The position numbers and the translations under genes are program-made. A stretch of DNA of 64,000 nt from Pisolithus tinctorius (taxonomy: Eukaryota > Basidiomycota > Agaricomycetes > Boletales > Pisolithaceae). A model generated the notes under the pieces. It searched no databases. It saw nothing but the letters and a program-made list of their open reading frames with translations, and had not been told where the DNA came from. This document shows, piece after piece, positions 45,973 through 57,485 of this stretch (positions are counted from its first letter, which is position 1; every line of letters begins with the position of its first letter). The stretch lies in contig JANFAH010000003.1 in NCBI GenBank assembly GCA_024663395.1, positions 620,001 to 684,000 of the forward strand, written 5' to 3'.

Positions 45973-48900
45973 CTGGCCTCAACCTTGGGCTCTGCCCCCA
46001 AGGCAAAAAAATAGGTAGCAGCTCTCAGGACTCCACACAGACTGAGAGCTGCATTGACTCTGGCTGCACACCTACAGAGGCCTGCCTCAATGTGTCTGCT
46101 CTTTCTAATCCAAATTCATTAACTCCCCATGTTTCCATTGTCAGTCACAATTTGCCCTGGTTTCATACACTAGTGGACTTTGGTTCCACACATAGTTTCA
46201 TAGATAAAGATTTTGTTAATTAACACTCTTTTGCCCCTTACCCTGTGTCCCCTATCCAACTCTGGCTCTTTGATGGGTCATCAAGTTTCATCATCACTCA
46301 AGCAGTAGATCTTTCAGTTCAATTTGTGACCAGCAATGTCACCCTGGTAACCCTGTTTCTAGCCCTGTTGGATTCTGAATGTAAGATAGTCCTTGGACAT
46401 GACTGGCTCACCCACTACAATCTGTCAATTGATTGGGTACTGAGCAGTCTAACTTTGTGGACATCTACAGGAGGAATGCCAACCCTGTCAACACACCCTG
46501 CCACACCAGTCTTAACCAGTCTTCCCAGTCCCAGTCTACCTGACCAACCCAACCCCAGCCCTGCACCATCTGTACCATCTGTTGACTCACTGGTTCACAC
46601 CCCCCTGAAAGCTCCCCCTATTGCCCTGATCAATGCAGCTGCATATGTATGCACTTGCAAGCTAGAAGGATTTACCCAATTCCAACTTCATCTATGCCCA
46701 CTGGTCCTGGTCCTGGCCTGGTCTGCCTCTACCAGCCCTCCACTGGTCCTGGCTGGTGTACCAAAGGACTACCATGATTTTGCTGACATCTTTAGCAAAG
46801 CCAAGGCATCTACTCTCCCACCCCACCAGGAGTATGACCTTAAGATAGAACTGGAAGAGGGTACTACACCACCCATTGGAACTATCTACTCACTGTCCCC
46901 AGTCGAGCTGCAAGCTCTCTGGGCCTTCATCAATGAAAACCTGACTACCAGTTTCATCCAGCCCACTTCTTCCCCCTACACTGCACCAGTCCTCTTCATA
47001 AAAAGGAAGGATGGCTCACTCCAGTTATGTGTTGACTTCTGGGGCCTCAACAAGCTCACCAAGAAAGACTGGTACCCCCTACCACTAATATCTGACTTAC
47101 TAGACTCCCCTAGTCATGCCAAAATCTACACTAAAATTGACTTGAGGCACATGTACCACCTCATCCAGATTGTGCCTGGTGATGAGTGGAAAACAGCCTT
47201 TAGAATGCACTATGGGTCTTATGAGTGGTTGGTGATGCCTTTTGGTCTTACCAATGCCCTGGCCACCTTCCAGTGGTTTGTCAATTCAATCTTTGCAGAT
47301 ATGTTAGATGTCTGTGTCATTGTCTATCTCAACAACATCTTAATCTACTCCAGAGATGAGTCATCACACAAGCAGCATGTCCAGGAGGTTCTTTGCCAGC
47401 TCTGGTTGCATGGCCTATATGCCAAACCAGAGAAGTGCAAGTTTCACTCAGACTCTGTGGAATATCTGGGCTACCACTTGTCCCCAACTGGCCTTACCAT
47501 GTCTTCAGAAAAAGTCAAAGCTATCTGTGACTGGCCTGAGCCCTGGAAGGTAAAGGACATTCAGTCCTTCCTGGGCTTTGCCAATTTCTATCACTGGTTC
47601 ATTTTCAACTACTCAGACATAGTGGTACCTCTAAACCAGTTGACATGCAAAGGTGCTCCCTGGAATTTCTCTGAGGAGTGCCACCAGTCTTTCAATAAAC
47701 TCAAGAAGGACTTCACCACTGCCCCAGTCCTAACTCACTTTTCTACAGATGCTCCTATTACTGTTGAGACTGATGTGTCTGACTATGCCATAGCCAGTAT
47801 ATTGTCCATCACTGGTGGTGATAGCCAAATCCAGCCAGTCACATTCTATTCTCGCACCCTAACAGCCCCAGAGTTGAATTATGACACTCATGATAAGGAA
47901 TCGCTCATGATCTTTGAGGCATTCTGGACATGGTGGCATTACTTGGAAGGTTCTGCAGTACCAGTTGACATTGTCACTGATCATAAGAACCTGGAGTATT
48001 TCTCCACCTTGAAGGTTTTAACCTGGCACCAGGCATGCTGGTCTGAGTTTCTATCACAGTTCAATATGGTTATCTGGTTCAGACCTGGTAAGCTTGGTGC
48101 TAAGCCTGACACCCTAACTAGACAATGGGACAGCTACCCCAAAGAGGGGGATGGTGACTATGCCTGGGTCAACCCACAGAACCTCAGACTGGTCTTCATG
48201 CAGGAACAGCTAGCCACCTCCCTGTGCACCACCTACCTTGAATATCTGGTCCTACATGCTGTTGCACTAATGGACATGGAGAAGTTACACAATGATATCC
48301 TCTCAGCCCTACCCTCAGACCTGGTTGCCCAAGTCTGGTTCCCAGATACATCAGATTCCCAGTGGTCAGCTGATGACACCAGCTTCCTCCACCTGGATGG
48401 CAGAATCTATGTACCAGACTCTAATGACCTCCACCTTCATGTCTTGAGGTTTAAACATGATCACCCCTTGTCCAGCTACTTTGGCCAAAATAGAACCTTA
48501 GAACTCATCTGGTGTGAGTATACCTGGCCCAGCCTAAGGACTTTTGTCAAAGACTATGTCCAGTCTTGTACTACCTGTGCCTGGGCCAAGGTACCCCACC
48601 ACCAGCCTTATGGCCTACTCAAACAACTCCCAGTGCCAGAGAAGCCATGGAATTCCATCTCAATGGATTTCATAGAGCAACTCCCAGCCTCAACCAGCTT
48701 TACCACCATCCCTGTCATGGTCAACCGGCTTTCAAAGCAAGCCATTTTCATACCTACTCATGACACCATCACAGCCCCTGAGCTCACTAAGCTCTTCCTG
48801 ATGCATGTATTCTCCAAGCACAGTGTACTGGCCCATGTAACCTCAGACTGGGGTTCAGAGTTCATATCCCACTTCTTCCAGTCTCTTGGTAAGGCTCTAG

Positions 48901-49735
48901 ACATGCAACTACACTTCACCTCTGGGTACCACCCAGAGGGGGATGGTCAGACAGATTGCACCAATCAGACCCTTGAACAGTATCTCTGGGTCTAGTGTAA
49001 CTACCAGGATAACTGGGCTGAACTATTACCACTAGCTGAATTTGCTTACAACAATGCACCTAGTGCTACAACTGGGGTATCACCCTTCTTTGCTAATAAA
49101 GGCTACCACCCTAATATCTTGGTCTTCCCTGAGCATGATCTCACATCCAACTGGGCTCATGATTATGCAGTTGACTTAGACTCACTGCACTAGTACCTTC
49201 ATGAAGAAATGGCTCTCACCCAGCAGCACTACCATGGACTGGCAGATGCTAAGTGCATGCCAGCCCCAGACTTCAAAGTGGGTGACAGTGTCTATGTAAA
49301 AGCCAAGTATTTCCAGTTGACCTGGCCCTCCAAGAAGTTGAGCAAGAAGAACCTTGGGCCCTATCCCATAATAGCCCAGGCTGGCTCTCACTTGTTCACC
49401 CTATGCTTACCAGACTCTATGAACACTGTGCACCCAATCTTCCATGTATCCCAACTCAAACTGGCCATCCAAAATACCATACCCAACCATACTCAACCTC
49501 CACCTCCACCAGTAGATGTCAACAGTGACTTAGAATTCAAAGTAGCAGAAATACTCAATTCAAAGGTTGACCAGCACAGAAAGTGTTGGTTGCAGTACCT
49601 GGTCCAGTGGACCAGTTCCAAGGGAACTGATGAAGAAACCACCTGGGTACTAGCAACAGAGCTGGACAACACCTCTGAACTCATCCAGGAGTATCATGAC
49701 CAGTACCCAGACAAACCTGGTCCTTTCAAGAAATA
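45973..49735 (+). pseudogene. Element C1 pol: PR, RT, RNase H, integrase, chromodomain
   Basis: Begins in the -1 frame after A7 at 46005-46011 ([14 protein letters not shown]). Protease reads LVDFGSTHSFID (Ser of DSG lost) with a TAA near 46219. A single frame 46245-48995 covers RT (KLTKKDWYPLPLISDLL; YxDD box reads YLNNILIYS, both Asp lost), RNase H and the integrase core (SMDFIEQLP; TSDWGSEF; HPEGDGQTDCTNQTLEQYL). Then TAG at 48993, TAG near 49191, a GPY/F module (KNLGPYPIIAQAG) and a chromodomain (YLVQWTSSKGTDEETTWVLATEL) to the stop at 49735. Catalytically dead. Confidence 0.9.
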
Positions 49736-49920
49736 ATCTAGAACCAGTCTGAAGTTGCTTTTCTCTTATCTGTTTCACCTATCTCATAGTTACTATGTCT
49801 TGTCTCCCTTACTTTTCCTTTATTTGTTCTTCTTTCACACCTTAGAACCAGAACTGGGCATTGGCAGTAGCATTTGCAGACACACATACAAGAAGAACAC
49901 TACACCACACATGCATGATG

Positions 49921-50971
49921 TTAGATCTGGGACCTGGTAGAACTGGCACTGGTCTGGTCACCTGACTCAGACCAGGACTGGCTTTCCTCTTCTTCCCTCC
50001 TCAGCCCCTCCAGCTCTTCATTGAGCCCCTCGACACCCCTGTCTTCCTTGTTGGTGGTGTCCCAGTCTGAGGGGATGTCCAGCACCAAAAACTCGAAGTG
50101 TTCTTCAATGTAGGTCTCATAGGACCAGGCAAACTGGTAAAAATTCCTCAAGACCTCCCTTTGGGCCACTGTTAGGCTGACCATGTTGTCAGCCATGTGC
50201 TCCACTGCCTTAATCAGGCACTCCATCTGGTTGCCAGTGACAGGACTGGCCCCAGCCTCAGCACCAGTCTTCTTCATCAAAGGCCCCTCCTCCACATTGT
50301 CCTCTTCATCACCTACTGCACCCTTGAGTACCTTAGCAGATGGGCGCCACAACCTCTTCTTCTTTTCGCCAGCATGAAGGGATGTCACATCAGCCTTCCT
50401 CTTACCCTTCTCAACACCCAGGCCAGCTCCCTGACCAGTCTCACCCTTGACTGGCCACTGGCAGCACTCCTTGAGTTTGTTGCACCAGTTACATGCCAGG
50501 CACTTCTTCTTGCTGTTGGTGTTGTGAAGGCAGGTGGTGTTTGTCTGGGCACAGCAAAGACAGCTGGTAGAAATGTTGGTCAGAAAACACTGGTAATAAT
50601 CATGACAACACTCACTGAGGATTCATCACCTCAACATTTGACCCAGCCCTGGTCGAACTACCCACCAGGGCATCTGCCTGCTGGCTCTCAGCTGCCTTCC
50701 TGGCTTCTTCAGCCTTGCATGCAGCCTCTATCCTCTGTGCCTCTGCCTCTGCATGCACCCTCTCTTCTTTGAGCAAGGCCTGCTCTTGCCTCTCTGCCTC
50801 CAACTGGGCATCTTCCTGCACCTTTGCCTTGCACCTCTTGTGCTCAGCCAGCTTACCCCAGATGGCCTGGTCATCATTGTCACTGCCCACTTGCAGCTCT
50901 TCACTCATTGCCCAGGTCAGGTTGGGCAGCAGGTCTTGGTCATATGGTGTTCTGGACTGGTGAATAGACAT
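49921..50971 (-). CDS. Antisense accessory gene of element C1: Zn2Cys6 / coiled-coil protein
   Basis: Model: complement(join(49921..50562+1,50616..50971)), that is exon 1 50616-50971 and exon 2 49921-50563; a 52-bp GT-AG intron; 332 aa, fully open. Residues 1-118: acidic start, then an Ala/Glu/Lys-rich coiled coil (QEDAQLEAERQEQALLKEE). Residues 120-153: C120, C123, C130, C143, C146, C153, exactly CX2CX6CX12CX2CX6C as in GAL4-type binuclear zinc clusters, followed by QWPVKG. Then a basic stretch (KGKRKAD, EKKKRLWRPS; possible nuclear signal) and a second helix region (MECLIKAVEHMADNM; FAWSYETYIEEHF) with an acidic end. Starts at ATG 50971, or 50989 in frame. Function unknown; sequence-specific DNA binding is an inference from the cysteine spacing. 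Confidence 0.75.
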
Positions 50972-51089
50972 GTTGAAGTGAAGAACCAAACCTAAGGTGG
51001 ACCAGTCTTAAGTCCACCAGTTTTCAAGGTCAGACACAAAGTTTTCATTCTCAGCATTGTCCTCATTGGAGCCTTGTGGGCTTGGCTCC

Positions 51090-51102
51090 AAGAGGGGGAT
51101 AC
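51090..51102 (+). promoter_or_regulatory. Polypurine tract of element C1
   Basis: AAGAGGGGGATAC directly before the 3' LTR; identical to the tract of element E (complement of 52353-52365). Primer site for plus-strand DNA synthesis. Confidence 0.85.
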
Positions 51103-51689
51103 TGTCATGACCATGCCTAGACCACCCTAGACTGGCTCTACCCCAGTCTCAACTGGTCCCATCCAACCCTTGCCCTGGTCCTGGCCTTAATCCTTTGACC
51201 CAGAAATGTGTTAGCTCATGAGGCACTGCAAGGCAGTGCCCAGTTGAGTTGTCCACTTGGTTTAGTACTGGGCCAGTGTAACACCCAGCCCAGCCACAAC
51301 GCCTGCCCCAGTTCCCAGTAATCCCTTTGTTCATACTCTTGCTTGATAATATTCTTTGTAACATTACTTACCAATCAGTTTACCAACCACCATTGTACCA
51401 GCACAGACTGGTCTCTGGTGCTACATTACACTTACTTTACCTTTAGTATTTAAGCTGTAGGATAATCTGTTTTAGCCTCAGTCTGAAATCAACTTAGTCT
51501 CATCTTAACCTGGTCCCCCCTGTTCTCTGTCTTCTGTCTCTCAACCAGACTATGGCCCACACAAGGGAATAGTGCTGCACCTTCAGTTGCTAAGTCCAAC
51601 AGTCCAAACCCCTTGGTATCTCATATTATCCTCTGACCCCCAACCAGACTCCAGACTGGCTTTGGACCAGTGAAGACCCAGACTTAACA
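51103..51689 (+). repeat. Element C1 3' LTR (family C)
   Basis: 587 bp, TGTCATGACC...CAGACTTAACA. TATTTAAG near 51447 and the inferred transcript start AGTCTGAAAT about 30 nt downstream (51479-51488). Target duplication GGGGC follows. Confidence 0.9.
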
Positions 51690-51826
51690 GGGGCTTGAAG
51701 AGGAGCTGGAGGGGCTGAGGGAGGAGGAGGAAGGAGGAAGGCTGGTCCTGGTCCAAATCAGGTGACCAGACTGGTGCTGGTTCTGTGGGGTCCCAAGCCT
51801 GATGTCACATGCATGTAGAGTAGAGC
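51690..51826 (+). pseudogene. Accessory gene of element C2, C-terminal fragment
   Basis: Continues the gene interrupted at 24391: LEEELEGLREEEEG-like, then SGDQTGAG and a probable stop TGA at 51800-51802. Matches the last 35 residues of the C1 accessory protein. The downstream non-coding part is split by element E at AGAGC (51822-51826 and 59418-59422). Confidence 0.65.
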
Positions 51827-52352
51827 TGTCAAGTATGGGATGTCCGGGTTGAGACCGGACCAGAGACCGAAGCGGGCGCGAGGCCGAGGGATCGGAGTCA
51901 GGGGTAAAGACGAAGGTACAGATGGGTGGACTGGTTGGACTTAGTGACTGAGGATACAGCGCTATTCCCTTGTGTGGGTCTCAGTCCAAGTCCGAGGCCA
52001 AGGCGGGGTTATCAGGGTTAACTTAGTTGATTTCAGACTGAGGTCTACAGGCCGAGTATCTACGAGTTTATATACTAGAAACAACTATAGTACGGAGACC
52101 GGTAATGCCGGTCTTGCAAGGATTGCTAAGACGATTGGTAAGACAAGGATTACTAACGTATGGCTAAGGTAACGGAGACCGGGACAGGTGGACCGGGGAC
52201 AGGACCGGGGACAGGACTTAACCGAAATGACAGACACTGCAAAGCAGTGTCTACCGCGCTAGACCAACTGGAGGTATGGGACTGGCGAGGCCGAGGCCGG
52301 ACTGAGTGAGCGCGAGGCCGAGTCTGGCTGGGGTCGAGGCACGACTATGACA
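51827..52352 (-). repeat. Element E 3' LTR
   Basis: 526 bp, starts TGTCAAGTATGG, ends CACGACTATGACA. Differs from the 5' LTR at about 12 positions by my reading, all transitions at CpG sites. Confidence 0.95.
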
Positions 52353-52365
52353 GTATCCCCCTCTT
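52353..52365 (-). promoter_or_regulatory. Polypurine tract of element E
   Basis: Minus strand AAGAGGGGGATAC adjacent to the 3' LTR; the same 13 nt precede the C1 3' LTR. Confidence 0.85.
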
Positions 52366-52472
52366 AGGGGTCGAACCCATGAGACCCCTGCGAGAGTGGC
52401 AGGCTGAGTTCGAAAAACTGATACTTGTGGCCCGCTAAGCCTTTTGCGTCTTTCCTTTGTATCTTAACCATC

Positions 52473-53563
52473 ATGTCCGACTCAAGACCGACCATCGCCG
52501 CTAACAACAACGACGAAGGCCGAGTCGTTGATTGGGCCCAAGTCCCTGACGACGACATTCGGTACGACACCGATGACAAGGAGGAAGTGATGAGGGCGAA
52601 GGTGAAGGAGAGGAAGAGAAGAAAGGCGGCTGAACAAGCCTGGTGGGAGGAGCAGGCGCGACTGGAGGCCGAGAGAGTGGAGAGGGAACGGATTGAGGCC
52701 GAGAGGGCTGAGAAGGAGAAGGCCGAGGCCGAGAAGGCAGAGTGGGAGGCCGAAGAGAAGAGGGTGCACGAAGAGGAGGAGAAGCGGGAGGCCGAGCGCA
52801 AGCGCAAGGCCAAGGCTGGCAAGAGTGATGAGGCCGGCGCTGGGGGTGCTAGTGGTGAGGCCGGGGGCGAAGTTAAGAGGGTGGTAATGGACCCTGGGTG
52901 AGTATTTTTTCTTAACACCCGTGCTTTCTTCGTCTAACATCCTTTAGCTGTACCCATTGCACCCGGGCGCAGGTCGTCTGCGAGTTCCTCGTAGACGGCA
53001 ACAAGAAACGGGTTGCCCGTGTCCGCTGCAACCTGTCCAAGGGAAAATGCCGGTGGCCCAGGGACAGGAAGGACGTCGAGGCCAGTCCCAAAGCCACTAC
53101 CAAGGCTGACAAGGGGAAGAAACGGAAGGCCGACGAGGGGTCGCCTGAGCCTGGGCCCAGCCAGAAGAAACGGGCGAAGTCGAAACCGACCGAGGTGCTA
53201 GAGATTGACGAGCCCGAGGCCGGTGGGAGCGGGGAGAGGGAGGCCGGTGCCGAAAGGTACTCGGGCTTGGAAAACAAGCTCGAGCGACTGATCGAGGCCG
53301 CGGGGCTGATTGCCAACAATCTGGCCAGCCTCTTCGAACTTCATGAAACCGCGGTCGAGAATTCAGGCTGCATAGCCGACGCGCTCGAGTCGCTACTCGA
53401 CGAGTCCTATGGTTTCGGCATGGCGGTCTCCCCTTCGGACTCGGGCTCATCTGAGCTCGATTCCGAAGAGCTGCGTGAGGAGGCCGAGTGGCTGAGGACC
53501 CATGGTGAGGACGAAGAGGAGGAGACCGAGGGAGAGGATGAGGCCATGGCCGAGGGCGAGTAG
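52473..53563 (+). CDS. Antisense accessory gene of element E: zinc-cluster / coiled-coil protein
   Basis: Model: join(52473..52897,52948..53563), 346 aa, 50-bp intron (GTGAGT..TTTAG). It lies opposite to gag-pol and converges with it, 203 bp between the two stops. Residues 1-50 are acidic; residues 40-120 form a long Arg/Glu/Ala coiled coil (EERKRRKAAEQAWWEEQ). Cysteines at 143, 146, 153, 169 and 176 fit CX2CX6CX12[C]X2CX6C, but the fourth position (166) is Arg (CGT) where C1 has Cys. Then KGKCRWPRD, a basic stretch (KKRKAD, KKRAKSK; possible nuclear signal), a second helical part (LENKLERLIEAAGLIANNLASLFE) and a very acidic tail (GEDEEEETEGEDEAM). Frame fully open despite being antisense-located in a decaying element. 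Function unknown; not a known Ty3 protein. Confidence 0.8.
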
Positions 53564-53766
53564 TACCTTAGCGTAGGCTTGTAGTTTTTTCCTTCTGCCA
53601 ATGTCACGTATCCAGTGTCCGGTGTCCGGTGCCCGGTGTCCGACGTTGTACAGTAGAGCAAGAAAAACAAGAAGGGGAAAACAAAGTAAGTAAGAGATCA
53701 AAGAAAACTAGATACCGATAGAAAACAGAAAAGAAGCTGAGGGCCGAGGCCGGTCAAAGCCAGTCC

Positions 53767-56700
53767 TCATTGGAAGGGGCCGGGTTTATTAGGATAGCGG
53801 GAATGAAACTCTTGCATGAGTTCAGAGGCATTATCAAGTTTGGTAGCAAGTACCCATGTAGTTTCTTCATCAGTCCCCTCGTAGCCGGTCCACCGGACCA
53901 AGTACTGAAGCCAACACCGGCGACGCCGGTCGACCTTAGAGTCGAGGATTTCTGCTACCTCGAACTCTAGATCACCGTCGACTTCGACTGGTGGGGGTGG
54001 TGGTTGAGTCCGGTTCGGGATGGTATTAGGGATGGCCGGCTCGAGTTGGGAAACGTGGAAGACCAGATGTACTGCGCGCATTGAGTCCGGCAGGCGCAGT
54101 GTGAACGAGTGGGTACCGGCCTGAGCTATGACCGGATACGGTCCAAGATTCTTCTCCGAGAGCTTCTTGGAAGGCCAAGTAGACCAGAAGTATTTGGCTT
54201 TCACATATACCTGGTCACCGACCTTAAAGTCCGGAGCCAGCATGCGTTTAGCATCGGCCAGTCCTTGATAACGCTGTTGTGTGAGGGTCATTTCCTTGCG
54301 TAAGAACTGGTGCAGTGAGTCCAGGTCGACTGCATAATCGCGAGCCCGAGCGGAGGTAAGATCACGCTCTGGGTATACCGAGATGTTGGGATGATAGCCC
54401 TTATTAGCGAAGAAAGGTGAGACACCGGTAGTAGTGCTAGGGGCATTGTTATAAGCGAACTCTGCCAGAGGTAATAGGTCGGCCCAATTGTCCTGCTGGT
54501 AGTTACAGTAGACTCGGAGGTATTGTTCAAGGGTCTGGTTAGTCCGCTCGGTCTGGCCATCACCTTCGGGGTGGTAGCCCGAGGTGAAATGTAGACACAT
54601 ATCTAAGGCCTTACCGAGTGACCAGAAGAAGTGGGAGACGAACTCCGAACCTCAGTCTGAAGTTACATGGGCCGGTACTCCGTGCTTCGAAAAGACATGG
54701 AGTAGGAACAACTTGGCGAGTTCTGGGGCTGTTATGGTATCGTGGGTGGGGATGAATATGGCCTGCTTGGAAAGCCAGTCAACTACTACGAGGATGGCCG
54801 TGAAGCCGGTTGAGGCCGGAAGCTGCTCGATGAAATCCATAGAGATGGAGTTCCACGGCTTCTCTGGCACCGGAAGTTGTTTGAGGAGGCCGTAAGGCCG
54901 ATGGCGGGGAACCTTAGCCTGAGTGCAGGCCTTGCAAGACCGGACATAGTCCTTGACGAAGGTCCTGAGGCCGGGCCAGGTATACTCACGCCGTATGAGT
55001 TCTAAAGTGCGGTTTTGGCCGAAGTGGCCGGACAGAGGGTGGTCATGCTTGAGGCACAAGACCCTAAGGCGGAGGTCATTTGAGTCTGGCACATAGATCC
55101 TTCCATCAAGCCGAAGGAAGCCGGTGTCATCTACTGACCACCGGGGATCAGACATGTCAGAGAGACGGATTTGTGAGACCGGGTCATCCGGCAGTGCGGT
55201 CAGGATATCATTGTGTAACCTTTCGACATCCATTAGGGCAACTGCTCGTAAGACCAGGTACTCGAGGTATGTAGCGTGAAGGGAGATCGCTAGTTGTTCT
55301 TGGGTGAAGACCGGTCTCAAGTTCTGCGGGTTCACTCGGGCATAGCCGCTATCCCCCTCTTTGGGGTAGATGTCCCATCGTCTAGTTAGGGCATCGGGCT
55401 TAGCCCTGAGCTTACCGGGCCTGAATCAAATGATCATATTGAACTGAGACAGAAACTCAGACCAATGAGCTTGGCGGCAGGTGAGCACTTTAGAGGTAGA
55501 GAAGTACTCGAGGTTCTTGTGGTCGGTTACAACATCGACCGGTGAGGCCGAGCCCTCAAGGTAGTGGCGCCAGGTCCGGAATGCTTCGAATATAGCAAGC
55601 AATTCCTTGTCATGAGTATCATAATTCAATTCTGGGGCCGTCAGAGTCCGGGAGTAGAAAGCGACCGGATGTATCTGGCCATCGCCGCAGGTGATAGAGA
55701 GGATGCCGGTGATGGCGTAGTCCGAAGCATCGGTCTCGACAGTGATAGGAACCCTGGGGATGAAATGAGTTAAGACCGGCGCAGTGGTGAAGGCGGCCTT
55801 GAGGTTGTTGAATGACTGGCGGCACTCCTCGGAGAAGTTCCAGGGAGCCCCCTTGCAGGTAAGCCGAGTCAGCAGTACAATGATGTCCGAGTAATTAAAG
55901 ATAAACCAGCGGTAGAAGTTGGCGAATCTGAGGAAAGACTGAATGTCCTTGACCTTGTGAGGCTCAGGCCAATCGCAAATGGTCTGGACCTTTTCCTTGG
56001 ACATCGTGAGGCTGGCAGGGGAGAGGTGGAATCCAAGGTATTCGACCGAGTCCGAGTGGAACTCACACTTCTCCAGCTTCGCATAAAGGCCGTGAAGCCG
56101 AAGCCGGCGGAGGACTTCTCGGACATGCTGCTTGTGAGACTCCTTATCTCCAGAGTAGATTAAGATGTCATCTAAGTAGACGACTACGCAGACATCCAAC
56201 ATATCCGCAAAGATGGTATTCACGAAGCGTTGGAAGGCGGCCAGGGCATTGGTGAGGCTGAAGGGCATTACTAACCACTCGTAAGATCCATACCGAGTCT
56301 GGAATGCGGTCTTCCATTCATCGCCCGGAGCAATCTGGACGAGATGGTAGGCATGCCAAAGGTCAATTTTGGTGTAGATCTTGGCTTGGCTTGGTGAATC
56401 TAATAGGTCGGAGATGAGCGGGAGTGGGTAGCGATCCTTCTTAGTGATTTTGTTGAGGCCACGGAAGTCTACGCAAAGCCAGAGGGAGCCGTCCTTCTTT
56501 TTGACAAAGAGGACCGGTGCAGCATAAGGGGATGAAGTCGGACAGATAAAACCGGTGGTGAGGTTCTCATCGATGAAAGTCCGGAGAGCTTGCAGCTCAA
56601 CCGGGGACAGCGAGTAGATAGTGCCGAGAGGCGGGGTAGCTCCTTCTTCAAGCTCTATTTTCAGGTCATACTCCCGGTGAGGCGGGAGTGCCGAGGCCTT

Positions 56701-57485
56701 GGCCTTGCTGAATACATCAGCGAAGTCATGGTACTCTTCCGGAACATTGGGTAAGGCAGGAGGAGGTGAAGCCGAGGCCGATCGGGCTTGAGCTGAGTCT
56801 GAGGGATGGAGTTGAAGTTGGAACTGGACAGACCCTTCTAGTTTGCAGGTGCGCACAAAAGCGGCTGCATTGATTAGGGAAACCAGAGGGGCCTTCAGAG
56901 GGGGGCGAGCCGGGGAGTCGGAGACCGGTACAGATGGCGCAAGGCCGGGTTGGTTGCTAGGACCGGAGTCAGGGAGGCTGGTGGAAACCGGGCTTACAGG
57001 GGGTGTCGACGGGGTTGGCATTCCTTGTGCAGGAGTCCGGAATGTTAGACTGCTCAGTACCCAGTCAATCAACGGATTGTAGCGGGTGAGCCAGTCATGT
57101 CCGAGAACTATCTTACACTCGGAATCCAACGGGGCTAAAAACAGGGTTACCGGGGTGACATCGCCAGACGCGAAGCGAATGTTGACATCTACTGCTTGGG
57201 TTATGGTGAAGGTGGACGTTCCATCGAAGAGCCGGAGTCGGATTGGTGAGACCGAGTAAGGGGTAAACGAGTGTTGATTAACAAACTGATTATCTATAAA
57301 ACAATGGGTGGAACCGGAGTCCACTAAAGTACGAAGCCGAGGTAAATCTGGGTTTTCTATAGTGACATATGGGGTCAAGGAGTTCGGACTGGAAAGAGCG
57401 GATGCGTTGAGACGAGCCTCCAAGTTTGCACAACCGGAGTCAACGCAGCTCCCAGATTGTGCGGAGTCCTGGGAGCTGCTACCTA
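53767..57485 (-). pseudogene. Element E pol: PR, RT, RNase H, integrase, chromodomain (two stops)
   Basis: Enters by -1 frameshift at A7 (57486-57492): IGSSSQDSAQ. Protease LVDSGSTHCFID (intact DSG), RT with YLDDILIYS (intact), RNase H (ETDASDYAITGIL; DVVTDHKNLEYF), integrase zinc finger (HDHPLSGHFGQNRTLEL..CKACTQ), catalytic Asp-Asp-Glu (SMDFIEQLP; VTSD; HPEGDGQTERTNQ), GPY/F (KNLGPYPVIAQAG) and a chromodomain (YLVRWTGYEGTDEETTWVLATKL). Only two in-frame stops: TGA at 55426-55428 (arginine expected in IIRFRPGKL) and TGA at 54652-54654 (arginine expected in TSDRGSEF). Both are CGA-to-TGA CpG changes. The chromodomain class directs integration to methylated-histone chromatin in related elements. 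Confidence 0.95.

Larger units (their letters stand above)
24392..51689 (+). mobile_element. Element C1: chromovirus forming the 27.3-kb nested block
   Basis: 5' LTR fragment at 24392 and 3' LTR ending 51689, flanked by the same GGGGC (24387-24391, 51690-51694). Both outer sides continue the accessory gene of C2 in the same frame sense. Internal order on plus: 5' LTR piece, (F1, LTR-H, F2, C3, G nested), gag, F3, PR-pol, antisense accessory gene, polypurine tract, 3' LTR. Confidence 0.8.

Noticed and set aside
51149..51364. Coding frame inside the C1 3' LTR
   Set aside because: It lies in a defined LTR and is not kept in the homologous LTR at 38861-39442.
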